The position numbers and the translations under genes were made by a program. Below the pieces are notes generated by a model. It was given only the letters and a program-made list of their open reading frames with translations. It was not told the origin of the DNA and ran no database searches. From Salipiger aestuarii (lineage in GTDB: Bacteria; Pseudomonadota; Alphaproteobacteria; Rhodobacterales; Rhodobacteraceae): a stretch of DNA of 64,000 nucleotides. The stretch lies in NCBI RefSeq assembly GCF_003259905.1, contig NZ_QLMG01000004.1, positions 103,168 through 167,167 on the forward strand, given 5' to 3'. Shown here in pieces: positions 54,313 to 63,557 of the stretch (positions within the stretch are counted from its first letter, which is position 1; each line of letters opens with the position of its first letter).

Positions 54313-55259
54313 CAGCGGTCTCCGCGATTGAAGGGGGTCATCAGGGCGGCGGGCACTTCGGCGCGCCGCGACATGGCGATCAGGGCAAGGATGGACAGCA
54401 GATAGGGGATCATCAGGAACACCTGATAGGGCACGACCTGCCCCAGCCCGGTTTGTTGCAGCCGGATTTGCAGCGCGTCGAACCCGGCGAACAAAAGCGC
54501 GCCCAGCAGCGCCTTTCCCGGTTTCCAGGCGCCGAACACCACCAGCGCGATGCAGATCCAGCCGCGCCCGTTGACCATTTCAAAAAAGAAGCTGGAAAAT
54601 GCCGACATGGTCAGGAACGCCCCGCCCACGGCCATCAGGCCGGACCCGACGATCACCGCGCCCATGCGGATGGCGGTGACCGACAGGCCCTGCGCCTCGA
54701 CGGCCTGCGGGTTTTCCCCGGCGGCGCGGACGGCAAGGCCGAGCGGCGTGCGAAACAGTACCAGCGCGGTGGCGCCCGCCGCCGCGAATCCTGCCCATGT
54801 CAGCGCGGTTTGGGAAAACAGCGCCTGGCCCAGCCACGGCAGGTTCGACAGTACGGGGATATGGAGCGGCTGAAACGGGGTGATGCGCGGCGGGTTGGTG
54901 ACCTGCGGCAGCGCAAGGCGATAGGCGTAATAGGCCGCCGCCGTGGCCAGCATGGTGATGCCCAGCCCCACAACGTGCTGCGACAGGCCAAAGGGAACGG
55001 TCAGCAGCCCGTGCAAGGCGCCGAACGCCATGCCTCCCAGCATCGCCACGGCGACGCCGCCCCACAACGGCAGGCCGGCGTAGACGGCCATCCAGCCCGC
55101 AAAGGCGCCAAAGACCATGATCCCCTCGATCCCGAGGTTCAGCACGCCGGCACGTTCGCAGATCAGCTCTCCCATCGTGGCAAAGATCAGCGGAGAGGCG
55201 ATGCGCAGGATGGCGGCCCAAAAGCTGGCGCTTATCAGGATGTCGGCGATTTCGGTCAT
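54312..55259 (-). CDS. Nucleoside-type ABC transporter permease (YufQ/NupQ-like)
   Basis: A 315-residue branched-chain-type permease with ATMGELICERAGVLNLGIEGIMVFGAFAGW, the motif typical of the second permease in BMP-family nucleoside importers, and GLAVRAAGENPQAVEAQGL in the cytoplasmic coupling loop. It overlaps the first permease by ATGA. Confidence 0.9.
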   Translation of the reverse strand: MTEIADILISASFWAAILRIASPLIFATMGELICERAGVLNLGIEGIMVFGAFAGWMAVYAGLPLWGGVAVAMLGGMAFGALHGLLTVPFGLSQHVVGLGITMLATAAAYYAYRLALPQVTNPPRITPFQPLHIPVLSNLPWLGQALFSQTALTWAGFAAAGATALVLFRTPLGLAVRAAGENPQAVEAQGLSVTAIRMGAVIVGSGLMAVGGAFLTMSAFSSFFFEMVNGRGWICIALVVFGAWKPGKALLGALLFAGFDALQIRLQQTGLGQVVPYQVFLMIPYLLSILALIAMSRRAEVPAALMTPFNRGDR

Positions 55260-56302
55260 CCGCGCACCACCCGGAACCTTGTGAGCAGGATCGCCAGCAC
55301 CATGAACAGCAGCGCGCAGGCCAGCAACAGGTCAGCGATATAGGTCGGCACTTGCGCGGCGCGCGACATGCTGTCGGCGCCGACAAAGATCCCCGCCACG
55401 AACAGCGCCGAAATCACGACGCCCATGGGGTGCAGCAGCGCCAGCATGGCGACCACGATGCCGGTATAGCCAAAACTGGCCGACAGATCGGTGGTCAGGT
55501 TCCCCTTGAGGCCCGCCACCTCGGAAAATCCCGCCAGCGCGGCAAGTCCGCCGGACAGCAGCGCGGTCTTCACCAAGACCCTGGTCACCGGGATGCCGGC
55601 AAAGCGCGCGGCCTGCGGGTTGGCGCCCACCGCGCGGATTTCATAGCCAAGCGTGGTGCGGGTCTGGATCAGCCAGACCCCGGCGGCGCAGATCAGCGCC
55701 AGCCCAAACCCCCAATGCAGGCGCAGCCCGTCGACGATGCGCGGCAGGCGCGCATCGCGCGGCAGTGACGGCGATTTCGGCCATCCCATACCCATCGGAT
55801 CCTTCAGCGGCCCTTCGAGAAGGTAGGAAATGAACAGCGCCATGACAAAGTTCAGCAGCAGGGTCGTGACGACCTCGTCTACGCCAAGACGGGTTTTGAG
55901 CAGCACCGGCCCCAGCAGCACCAGCGCGCCCGCCATGACAGCGCCAAGCGCCATCAGCGGTATGGCAAGCGGGCCGGGCAGGCCCAGTTGCGTGCCAATC
56001 AGCACGGTCATCAGCGCGCCCGCGTATAGCTGCGCCTCGGCCCCGATGTTCCACAGCCGGGCACGAAAGGCGACGGCCACGGCAAGGCCGGTAAAGACCA
56101 GCGGAGTGGCGCGGTTCAGCGTTTCAAGCGCCGCGAATTTCGACCCGAAGGCACCTTTGACGATCAGACCGAAGGTTTGCAACGGGTTGGCGCCCGCAAG
56201 CGCGGCCAGCAGCCCCGCCACCGCAATGGTGGCCGCGATGGCGATGGCCGGGGGCACTAGCGTGCGCGCATGGCTTGGGGCGGCGATGGGTTCCAGCCGC
56301 AT
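55256..56302 (-). CDS. Nucleoside-type ABC transporter permease (YufP/NupP-like)
   Basis: A 348-residue permease with about eight helices. FTGLAVAVAFRARLWNIGAEAQLYAGAL, LGVDEVVTTLLLNFVMALFISYLLEGPLKDP and LGYEIRAVGANPQAARFAGI are characteristic of the NupP group. It begins 36 bases after the ATPase gene. Confidence 0.9.
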   Translation of the reverse strand: MRLEPIAAPSHARTLVPPAIAIAATIAVAGLLAALAGANPLQTFGLIVKGAFGSKFAALETLNRATPLVFTGLAVAVAFRARLWNIGAEAQLYAGALMTVLIGTQLGLPGPLAIPLMALGAVMAGALVLLGPVLLKTRLGVDEVVTTLLLNFVMALFISYLLEGPLKDPMGMGWPKSPSLPRDARLPRIVDGLRLHWGFGLALICAAGVWLIQTRTTLGYEIRAVGANPQAARFAGIPVTRVLVKTALLSGGLAALAGFSEVAGLKGNLTTDLSASFGYTGIVVAMLALLHPMGVVISALFVAGIFVGADSMSRAAQVPTYIADLLLACALLFMVLAILLTRFRVVRG

Positions 56303-56338
56303 CAGCGGACGATCCTTTCGGGGCGTGTCTGGCAGGTG

Positions 56339-57871
56339 TCAGGCCGCATGGTCAAATCCTTGTCCGGCCATCCACTGGCCAAGCTCTGTCGGCGTCTTGG
56401 TGCCGCGTGGGAATTCCGGGGACAGGCGACCTTCGGAGATGACGCGGATGCTGTCGGACAGGGTCAGGATCTCATCCAGATCTTCCGAGATCAGCAGCAC
56501 GGCGGCGCCTGCGTCGCGGGCGGCGATCAGCTGTTCCTGCACATAGGTGACCGCGCCGATATCGAGTCCGCGCACCGGCTGGTTGGCCAGGATGATGCGC
56601 GGCGCGGCTTCCAGAACGCGGCCCAGGATCAGCTTTTGCATGTTGCCGCCCGACAGCAGCCGGATGCGTGTGTCGGGGCCGGGGCAGCGCACATCGTATT
56701 TGTCGATGATGGCATCGGTGGCGGTGCGGGCGGCGCGCCAGTTCATCCAGCCGCCGCGCGCGGTTGTGGCGTAGTTTTCCAGCACCGTGTTTTCGGTCAG
56801 GGTGAAATCCGCGATGGTGCCGGTCTTGTGCCGGTCTTCGGGGATGCGCCCGATGCCAAGCGCAACGGCGGTGCGGGGGGACCACGCGTCAGGGCGTTTG
56901 TCGGCAAGGGTCAGAGTGCCTTGGGTGGGGCTTTCAAGGCCGGACAACAGGTCGGCCAGCGCGCCCTGGCCGTTGCCCGACACGCCTGCCAGACCAAGGA
57001 TCTGCCCCGCGCGCAGGTCAAGCGCGACGTCTTGCAGGCCGGGGCGGTTGCCCTGCCGCGCGGTGCTGACGTTGTCGAGTTTCAACAGGGTTTCGCCGGG
57101 GCGGGCCTCGGCGGGGGCGGGGGCGGTGATTTCGGCCCCGACCATCATCGTGGCAAGTTGGTGGCGGTCGGTCGCATCGGTCGCGGTTTCTCCCACCAGC
57201 TTGCCATGCCGCAGCACCAGAACGCGGCTGGAAATCGCCATCACCTCATGCAGCTTGTGGCTGATAAAGATCACCGACAGCCCCTGCGCCAGCATCCGGC
57301 GTAGCGTGTCGAACAGGGCATCGGCCTCTTGTGGGGTCAGCACGGCTGTCGGTTCATCCAGGATCAGGATTCGGGCATCGCGAAACAGCGCCTTGAGAAT
57401 CTCGACCCGCTGGCGTTCGCCCACCGACAGCGCCGCGATGCGGGCATCGGGGTCGACCGCAAGTCCGAAATCCTGCGCCAGTTGCGCCAGTTTGCGCCGC
57501 GCCGCGCCCCGTCCAGGCGACAACGACAGCAGCGGGCGCGTGCCCAGCAGCACGTTGTCGAGAACGGTCAGGTTGTCGGCCAGCGTGAAATGCTGGTGCA
57601 CCATGCCGACGCCCGCGTTCAGCGCCGCCCCCGGCTGGCCGGGGGGCAGCGTCTGGCCCATGACTTCGACCGTGCCGGCGTCGGCGGTGTAATGCCCGAA
57701 CAGGATGTTCATCAGCGTGGTCTTGCCCGCGCCGTTTTCGCCCAGCAGGGCGACGACTTCACCGCGCGCCAGTGACAGCGAGATGCCGTCGTTGGCGGTA
57801 AGCTGGCCGAACCGTTTGGTAATGCCGGAAAGGCGCAGGACAGGGCCCTGCGCCGTCGTTTCTGGGGGCAT
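56339..57871 (-). CDS. Nucleoside-type ABC transporter ATP-binding protein (YufO/NupO-like)
   Basis: A 510-residue double ATPase. The first domain has Walker A GENGAGKT and the second a degenerate P-loop GVSGNGQG; signatures are LSVGERQRVEI and LSGGNMQKLILGR, Walker B LILDEPTAV in the first and ILANQPVRGLDIGA in the second, as in sugar and nucleoside importers of this class. Start ATG 57871 overlaps the binding-protein stop (ATGA). Confidence 0.92.
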   Translation of the reverse strand: MPPETTAQGPVLRLSGITKRFGQLTANDGISLSLARGEVVALLGENGAGKTTLMNILFGHYTADAGTVEVMGQTLPPGQPGAALNAGVGMVHQHFTLADNLTVLDNVLLGTRPLLSLSPGRGAARRKLAQLAQDFGLAVDPDARIAALSVGERQRVEILKALFRDARILILDEPTAVLTPQEADALFDTLRRMLAQGLSVIFISHKLHEVMAISSRVLVLRHGKLVGETATDATDRHQLATMMVGAEITAPAPAEARPGETLLKLDNVSTARQGNRPGLQDVALDLRAGQILGLAGVSGNGQGALADLLSGLESPTQGTLTLADKRPDAWSPRTAVALGIGRIPEDRHKTGTIADFTLTENTVLENYATTARGGWMNWRAARTATDAIIDKYDVRCPGPDTRIRLLSGGNMQKLILGRVLEAAPRIILANQPVRGLDIGAVTYVQEQLIAARDAGAAVLLISEDLDEILTLSDSIRVISEGRLSPEFPRGTKTPTELGQWMAGQGFDHAA

Positions 57872-58896
57872 CAGGACGAGGTAGGCTCGCTGTCGTCGAT
57901 CTCGACCGTGAATTCGCCCGACGTGATGGCGGCTTGCTTGGCAGCGACCATATCCAGCGCGTCTTGCGGGATCTTGCCGTCGAAGGTGCCGAGCGGGGCG
58001 AGCGAACAGCCGCCTTCCTTCATGAAGCTGTAAAGGCCGTAATTGTCGGCCGCAAAGCTGCCGTCGCCAATCCTGGCCAGTGCCGCCGCCAGCGTCGGGC
58101 CGAAATCCCACAGGGCCGAGGCGACGACCGTGTCGGGGTAATCGGATTGCGTGTCGATGACGTTGCCAATGGCAAGGATGCCTTTTTCCTGGGCCGCGTC
58201 GGACACGCCGAAGCGTTCGGCATACAGCATGTCAGCGCCGTTTTCGATCATCGCGAACGCGGTTTCCTTGGCCTTGGGCGGATCGAACCACGACCCGATA
58301 AAGCTGACCTGGAATTCCGCTTCGGGCTTGATTTCGCGCACGCCCGCCATGAAGGCATGCATCAGGCGGTTGACCTCGGGGATGGGAAAGCCTCCGACCA
58401 TGCCGATGTTGCCCGTCTCGCTCATCGCGCCGGCGATGATGCCCGACAGGTACGATGCATCCTGGATGTAGTTGTCGAACACCGCGAGGTTGGGATATTC
58501 GGGGTCTGGCATGAAGGACGAGCCCAGCAGGAACGCGGTATCGGGGTAATCCAGCACCACTTCACGCGCTTCCTGTTCCACCCCGAAAATCTCGCCCACG
58601 ATCAGCTGGACGCCCTGTTCGGCATATTCGCGCATGACGCGCGGATAATCGGTGTTGGCGGTGTTTTCGCTGAAGGTATAGGTGATCAGCCCCTGTTCGG
58701 CGGCAGCCTCGGCGGCGACATGGATGCGGCTGACCCACTGCTGTTCGACTGGCACGGTATAAATCCCGGCCACGGAAATCGGGTCCTGGGCGAACAGCGA
58801 TCCGGGCAGCATCCCGAAGGCCACGGTCAGCCCGGCAGAGCCAAGCAGCATGCGGCGGCGCGTCATCTGGGCAAGCATTGTCTTTCTGTCGGTCAT
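57871..58896 (-). CDS. BMP-family nucleoside-binding protein
   Basis: A 341-residue periplasmic binding protein of the BmpA/PnrA type: ISVAGIYTVPVEQQWVSRIHVAAE, YPDTAFLLGSS, NYIQDASYLSGIIAGAMSETGNIGMVGGFPIPEVNR. The signal peptide has RRRMLLGSAGL, a twin-arginine pattern, so it may be exported folded by Tat. ATG 58896 is chosen because AGGGG lies 9 bases upstream; an ATG 9 bases earlier is possible. First gene of the importer. Confidence 0.9.
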   Translation of the reverse strand: MTDRKTMLAQMTRRRMLLGSAGLTVAFGMLPGSLFAQDPISVAGIYTVPVEQQWVSRIHVAAEAAAEQGLITYTFSENTANTDYPRVMREYAEQGVQLIVGEIFGVEQEAREVVLDYPDTAFLLGSSFMPDPEYPNLAVFDNYIQDASYLSGIIAGAMSETGNIGMVGGFPIPEVNRLMHAFMAGVREIKPEAEFQVSFIGSWFDPPKAKETAFAMIENGADMLYAERFGVSDAAQEKGILAIGNVIDTQSDYPDTVVASALWDFGPTLAAALARIGDGSFAADNYGLYSFMKEGGCSLAPLGTFDGKIPQDALDMVAAKQAAITSGEFTVEIDDSEPTSS

Positions 58897-59024
58897 CTGG
58901 ACCATCCCCTGTTGGTGTCTAATTTTTGACCAAACGGTAAGGGAACAGGTCGTGCAACCACAAGCCAGAATCGCATCGTGCGGTCGCGCCGTCGAAATAG
59001 TGCCCGAAAAACGGGCGGATGCGT

Positions 59025-60011
59025 CTAGCCGATCGCGTGGCGCCAGCTGGCGGAATACGCGCCTGTCACATGGTGTTCGAGCTGCCGTTCGATGTCACCC
59101 AGCAGCGACGAGGCGCCAAAGCGGAACAGGTCGGGGCGCAGCCAGCGGTCGCCCAGCTCGTCCTTGACGAGGCTCAGGTACACGAGCGCGTCCTTGGCCC
59201 TGGAAATGCCGCCGGCGGGTTTGTAGCCAACGCGACAGCCGGTTTCCCCGTGATAGTCGCGGATCGCCCGCATCATCACGAGGCTGACCGGAAGCGTGGC
59301 GTTGACGCTTTCCTTGCCGGTCGAGGTCTTGATGAAATCCGCCCCGGCCATCATGCAGACCATCGACGCGCGCGCGACGTTTTGCAACGTGCCAAGCTCT
59401 CCCGTGGCCAGGATCGCCTTGATGTGGGCATCGCCGCAGGCCTCGCGAAAGGTCTTCACCTCGTCGTACAGCCCCTGCCAGTCGCCGGTCAGCACCTTGC
59501 GGCGGGAAATCACGATGTCGATCTCGCGCGCGCCCGCACTGACGCTTTCGCCGATCTCGGCCACCCGCAGACCAAAGGGCGACAGCCCCGCCGGAAAGCC
59601 TGTCGAGACGGCGGCGACCGGGATGTTCGTGCCCGCAAGGGCCGACACCGCCGGTGCGATCATGTCGTGATAGACGCAGACCGCGCCGACGGTCAGCCCG
59701 TCCAGCCCGAGGGCTGCCAGCAGATCGGCGCGCACCGGCTGACGCGCCTTGGCGCACAGCCGCGCGACACGGCCCGGCGTGTCGTCGCCCGCCAACGTCG
59801 TCAGGTCGATGCAGCTGATCGCACGGGCCAGCCAGGCGGCCTGATGATCCTTTTTCAGCGTCCGGCGCCCCGGCAGCGTGGCCGCGCGCCGTTCGATGGC
59901 GGACCGGTTGGCGGTGCGGCGCATCACCATGTCCATATCCAGCGGCATGCCGGGATTGCGCGGGTCCGTGGTCTGGGGCAGGTGGGTCTGTGTGGTCTGG
60001 GCTTCGGTCAT
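59025..60011 (-). CDS. deoC: Deoxyribose-phosphate aldolase DeoC
   Basis: A 328-residue class I aldolase splitting 2-deoxyribose 5-phosphate into acetaldehyde and glyceraldehyde 3-phosphate. The Schiff-base lysine is in GADFIKTSTGKE and the second lysine in VGYKPAGGI; IDLTTLAGDDT is the N-terminal motif. Longer than E. coli DeoC through about 70 N-terminal residues, as in the DeoC2/eukaryote-like type. Start ATG 60011 with AAAGGA. Together with the importer it allows use of deoxynucleosides as carbon. Confidence 0.92.
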   Translation of the reverse strand: MTEAQTTQTHLPQTTDPRNPGMPLDMDMVMRRTANRSAIERRAATLPGRRTLKKDHQAAWLARAISCIDLTTLAGDDTPGRVARLCAKARQPVRADLLAALGLDGLTVGAVCVYHDMIAPAVSALAGTNIPVAAVSTGFPAGLSPFGLRVAEIGESVSAGAREIDIVISRRKVLTGDWQGLYDEVKTFREACGDAHIKAILATGELGTLQNVARASMVCMMAGADFIKTSTGKESVNATLPVSLVMMRAIRDYHGETGCRVGYKPAGGISRAKDALVYLSLVKDELGDRWLRPDLFRFGASSLLGDIERQLEHHVTGAYSASWRHAIG

Positions 60012-60079
60012 CGGGGCGTCCTTTGGTGGACGTTCGCACGGGCGGGCGGGCGGGCGCAATACGGCGCGCGGCGTCAGGA

Positions 60080-60757
60080 TCAGCGAATCCGGTTCGACAA
60101 CCAGCGCAGGATGCGGTTCTTTTGTGGGCGCAGCAGTTCCAGATGCAGGATTCGCGGTTTCGGCGCATCGGTCCAGATCAGCTCGGACGCTTCGAACACG
60201 CGTTTGTTGAATTGCGGGGGCAGGACGTAGAACGCCGCGTCCGAGCGCCACAGCGCCTCGCGGAAACTGGGCTGGTCGATCTTCATCCCCGAGGCGGCAA
60301 AGCTGCTGGCCCAATCGTCGAACAGCGCCAGCGTGGCGGGGGTCTTGCGATACAAAAGCACGCCGGTGTTGATCTCGGGGAAGGTCTCCGGCAATTCCAG
60401 CGCGATCGGTTTCTGGTGGCGCGGCCGGTGCCACAGGATCACCTGCGCGCCACAGATCTCGTATTTGCGCAGCAGATCGAACAGCGAGCCAAGGTCGGAG
60501 CGCACGAGCGTGTCGTTGTCCAGGAACAGCGTTTCGTCATACGGGCTTTGGCCCAGCAGGTTCACCTTGGGGCGTTTCAGCCCGTCGGGCACGATGCGCG
60601 CCGCGTCAAACCCGCTGGTGTCGTCGCCTTGCTTGCACCAGATCGTGGTACCCAGCGAAGGGTTGGATTGTTTGACGCTGGCCGCCGATCGGCGCGCCAC
60701 GTCGACGTGATCGCGCCCCCAGGCGACATAGACGATGCCTCTTGAAACCTGTGTCAT
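60080..60757 (-). CDS. Putative glycosyltransferase-like protein (GT-A fold)
   Basis: A 225-residue protein with GIVYVAWGRDHVDVARRSAASV, and the DxD-type motif in TLFLDNDTLV at about residue 80, as in nucleotide-sugar transferases. INTGVLLYRKTP and a C-terminal basic tail follow. No membrane helix. The donor and acceptor are unknown, and the relation to the adjacent salvage genes is unclear. Confidence 0.65.
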   Translation of the reverse strand: MTQVSRGIVYVAWGRDHVDVARRSAASVKQSNPSLGTTIWCKQGDDTSGFDAARIVPDGLKRPKVNLLGQSPYDETLFLDNDTLVRSDLGSLFDLLRKYEICGAQVILWHRPRHQKPIALELPETFPEINTGVLLYRKTPATLALFDDWASSFAASGMKIDQPSFREALWRSDAAFYVLPPQFNKRVFEASELIWTDAPKPRILHLELLRPQKNRILRWLSNRIR

Positions 60758-60856
60758 GCGCGCTCCTTTGATCGTTGGCTAGAGATACGCGCACGCCGGG
60801 ACGAGCGCACCCCTTGTGTTTGATCTTTTGGTGTTCCGCCGCCGGACGTTTTGCGC

Positions 60857-60964
60857 CAGTGCTGACCGCGCCGCTTGCAGCGGCAGTGCTGACCGCGCCT
60901 CTTGCGGCGGCAGTGCTGACCGCGCCTCTTGCGGCGCCAGTGCTGACCGCGCCTCTTGCGGCGG
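60857..60964. repeat. 27-bp tandem repeat, four copies
   Basis: The unit starts CAGTGCTGACCGCGCC and is repeated at 60857, 60884, 60911 and 60938 with only one or two changes per copy; a partial fifth unit follows. Because 27 is divisible by three, plus-strand reading would give a repeated VLTAPLAAA peptide. The surrounding 60758-61007 has no supported gene. Confidence 0.9.
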
Positions 60965-61007
60965 CAGTACCGGCCGGCGCAGGATCGCCAAAACCAAAGG
61001 ACAGCCC

Positions 61008-61352
61008 ATGATCGCCATCATCTTCGAAGTCATTCCCGCCGAGGGGCGGCGCGCCCAATATCTGGATATTGCCGCGGCGATGCGCCCGATGGTCGAAGAG
61101 GTCGAGGGGTTTATCTCGGTCGAGCGCTTCGAAAGCCTGACCAATCCGGGCAAGCTGCTGTCGATCAGCTTTTTCGAAGACGAGGCAGCGGTCGAACGCT
61201 GGCGGCAGCTTCCGGCGCATCGTGGCGCGCAACGGGCCGGGCGTGAGGGCATTTTTGCCGATTACCGCCTGCGGGTGTGCCATGTGCTGCGCGACTACGG
61301 CATGTCCGAGCGCGACGAGGCCCCGCGGGACAGCCTTGCGACCCATGGCTGA
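61008..61352 (+). CDS. ABM-domain (antibiotic biosynthesis monooxygenase-like) protein
   Basis: A 114-residue dimeric alpha+beta barrel: MIAIIFEVIPAEGRRAQYLD, MVEEVEGFISVERFESL, GKLLSISFFEDEAAVERWRQLPAHRGAQ. ATG 61008 has AAAGGA upstream. The family includes haem- or quinone-acting oxygenases and many uncharacterised proteins, so the reaction is unknown. It lies directly after the tandem repeat. Confidence 0.82.
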   Translation: MIAIIFEVIPAEGRRAQYLDIAAAMRPMVEEVEGFISVERFESLTNPGKLLSISFFEDEAAVERWRQLPAHRGAQRAGREGIFADYRLRVCHVLRDYGMSERDEAPRDSLATHG

Positions 61353-61391
61353 AACGCGATGCGGCGCCCGTGCGGGGCGCCGCTGTTCAGG

Positions 61392-62576
61392 TCAGATGCC
61401 CGATTTCACGATGGCATTGGCCAGGATCGGGATCGTGGTTTTGTTGAGGCCAGCGATGTTCATGCGCGAATCGCCGACCATGTAGATGCCGTGATCGCGG
61501 CGCAGCGTTTCGACCTGTTCGGGCGTTGCGCCAAGGCGCGAGAACATGCCCCGGTGCTGGGCAAGAAAATTGAAGCGGTCCGAATTGGTCAGCCGCTTGA
61601 GTTCATCCGCCAGCTGCTGGCGCAGGCCCAGCATGGAATTGCGCACCTCTTCCAGCTCGGCGGCCCAGTCGGCGCGCAGGTCGGGGTCGTTCAGCACCAT
61701 GGTCACCAGCCGCGCGCCGTGGTCCGGCGGAAAGCTGTAGTTCTGACGGTTGAGGTAGTTCAGCGTGCCCTGGTTCAGCTTGGTGCGCGAGGCATCCTTG
61801 GCCACGGCCATCAGCAGCCCGGTGCGTTCGCGATAAATGCCGAAGTTCTTGGAGCAAGACGCCGCGATGATCACCTCGGGCATCTTTTCGCAGACCATGC
61901 GCACCCCCATGGCATCCTGTTCCAGCCCGTCGCCAAAGCCCTGGTAGGCGATGTCGATCATCGGCACGGCCTCTTTTTCCAGCAGCAGCTCGATCACCGC
62001 CTTCCACTGGGCGCCGGTCAGGTTCGCGCCGGTCGGATTGTGGCAGCAGCCGTGCAGCAGCACCACGTCGCCGGGCATCGCCTGCGTGAGGTCCGCGATC
62101 ATGTGGGTGAAATCCACGCTCCGCGTTTCGGCGTCAAAATACCGATATGGGGTAAAGGCGATGCCCATGTGTTTCAGGATCGACAGATGATTCGGCCAGG
62201 TCGGATCGGACACCCAGACCCGCGCCCTGGGGTTCGCCTGAAGCACAAGGTCAAAGCCCTGGCGCACGGCACCGGTGCCGCCGGGGGTCGCCGCCGCGGC
62301 GATGTTGGCGCGCGGCACGCTGTCACCCAGCACGAGGGTCGACAGCGCCTCGGTGAAGCCGGGATCGCCCGCCAGACCGGTGTAGCTTTTGGTGGTCTCG
62401 GCGTCCCACAGCATTTTCTCGGCGGCCTTGATGGCGCGCATGATGGGCGTGTTGCCGCTGGCGTCCTTGTAGACACCGACGCCAAGGTCGATCTTGGTGT
62501 CGCGCGGGTCTTCGCGATACAGCTGCATCAGGGCCAGGATCTTGTCAGCGGGCTGTTCCTTGAGGGACTCGAACAT
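61392..62576 (-). CDS. Aromatic amino acid / aspartate aminotransferase
   Basis: A 394-residue class I aminotransferase of the TyrB/AspC group. GGTGAVRQGFDL, CCHNPTGANL and the PLP lysine in ASCSKNFGIYRERTG are present; DSRMNIAGLN contains the carboxylate-binding arginine region. Start at ATG 62576 (MFESLKEQPAD), overlapping the sulfurtransferase stop, so the two are coupled. Confidence 0.92.
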   Translation of the reverse strand: MFESLKEQPADKILALMQLYREDPRDTKIDLGVGVYKDASGNTPIMRAIKAAEKMLWDAETTKSYTGLAGDPGFTEALSTLVLGDSVPRANIAAAATPGGTGAVRQGFDLVLQANPRARVWVSDPTWPNHLSILKHMGIAFTPYRYFDAETRSVDFTHMIADLTQAMPGDVVLLHGCCHNPTGANLTGAQWKAVIELLLEKEAVPMIDIAYQGFGDGLEQDAMGVRMVCEKMPEVIIAASCSKNFGIYRERTGLLMAVAKDASRTKLNQGTLNYLNRQNYSFPPDHGARLVTMVLNDPDLRADWAAELEEVRNSMLGLRQQLADELKRLTNSDRFNFLAQHRGMFSRLGATPEQVETLRRDHGIYMVGDSRMNIAGLNKTTIPILANAIVKSGI

Positions 62577-63430
62577 CATGCGTCTCCGGTGGCGACGGGG
62601 AGGGTGGGGAATTGCCCCCACTCGGTCCAGGACCCGTCATAGAGGGAATGGTCGGACTTGCCCGTGCGGGTCAGGGCAAGGTTGAGGATGGCGGCGGTGA
62701 CGCCCGACCCGCAAGAGGTGATCGCGGGCTTTTTCAGGTCGACGCCGGCGGCTTCGAAGGTGGCGCGCAGGTCGGCGGGGGATTTCATCGTGCCGTCGTC
62801 GTTGAGGACAGCCTTGAAGGGCACGTTCCGTGCGCCGGGGATATGGCCCGCGCGCAGGCCGGGGCGCGGTTCGGCGACCTCGCCGCGGAACCGGTCGGGG
62901 GCGCGGGAGTCGATGATCTCGGTGTCTTTGAGCTTTGATGCGGCAGAGACCTGCGTGACATCGCGCACCATCTGGTTCTGGCGGCGCACGGTCATGTGGC
63001 GGTCGCGGATCACCGGGGGCATGTCTTCGATGGTCCGTCCTTCGGCCTGCCATTTCGGCAGCCCCCCGTCGAGCACGGCGATGTCATCCTGCCCCATCAG
63101 CTTGAACAGCCACCAGACGCGGGCGGCGCTGAACAGGCCGTAGCTGTCATAGACCACGATCTGGTGCCCGTCGCCAACGCCAAGTGCGCGCATCCGCGAC
63201 ATGAACTTTTCCACCGGCGGGACCATATGCGGCAGGTCCGAGCGGGCATCGCTGACATCGTCGATATCGAAGAACCGCGCGCCGGGAATATGGGCGGCGT
63301 CGTATTCGCGGCGAGGATCCCGTCCCGAGCCCGGCATGTGCCAGGTGGCATCGAGGATGCGCAGGTCCGGATCCCTGAGATGCGCGGCCAGCCAGTCCGT
63401 CGAGACCAGCGTCCTGGGGTCGTCTTGCAT
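62576..63430 (-). CDS. sseA: 3-mercaptopyruvate sulfurtransferase (SseA type)
   Basis: A 284-residue tandem rhodanese. The N-terminal inactive domain has VSTDWLAAHLRDPDLRILDA; the C-terminal catalytic loop is CGSGVTA, where Gly-Ser instead of basic residues favours mercaptopyruvate over thiosulfate. ATG 63430 is chosen for GGGAGGG 9 bases upstream; TTG 63436 is an alternative. Pairing with an aminotransferase fits cysteine breakdown through mercaptopyruvate. Confidence 0.9.
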   Translation of the reverse strand: MQDDPRTLVSTDWLAAHLRDPDLRILDATWHMPGSGRDPRREYDAAHIPGARFFDIDDVSDARSDLPHMVPPVEKFMSRMRALGVGDGHQIVVYDSYGLFSAARVWWLFKLMGQDDIAVLDGGLPKWQAEGRTIEDMPPVIRDRHMTVRRQNQMVRDVTQVSAASKLKDTEIIDSRAPDRFRGEVAEPRPGLRAGHIPGARNVPFKAVLNDDGTMKSPADLRATFEAAGVDLKKPAITSCGSGVTAAILNLALTRTGKSDHSLYDGSWTEWGQFPTLPVATGDA

Positions 63431-63557
63431 CGTCAAAGGCCCTCCCGTGGCAGGTTGCGCGGTGTTTTCCTAAGCGTTGGGGGGCTGAGGTGCAAGGGTG
63501 GGGGGCGGTTGTATCGCGACACCTACCAAGTTAATCGTCTCTCTTATCTTGGCTCTC

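Noticed and set aside
60857..60964. CRISPR array
   Set aside because: The 27-bp units are directly adjacent with no spacers, so it is a simple tandem repeat.
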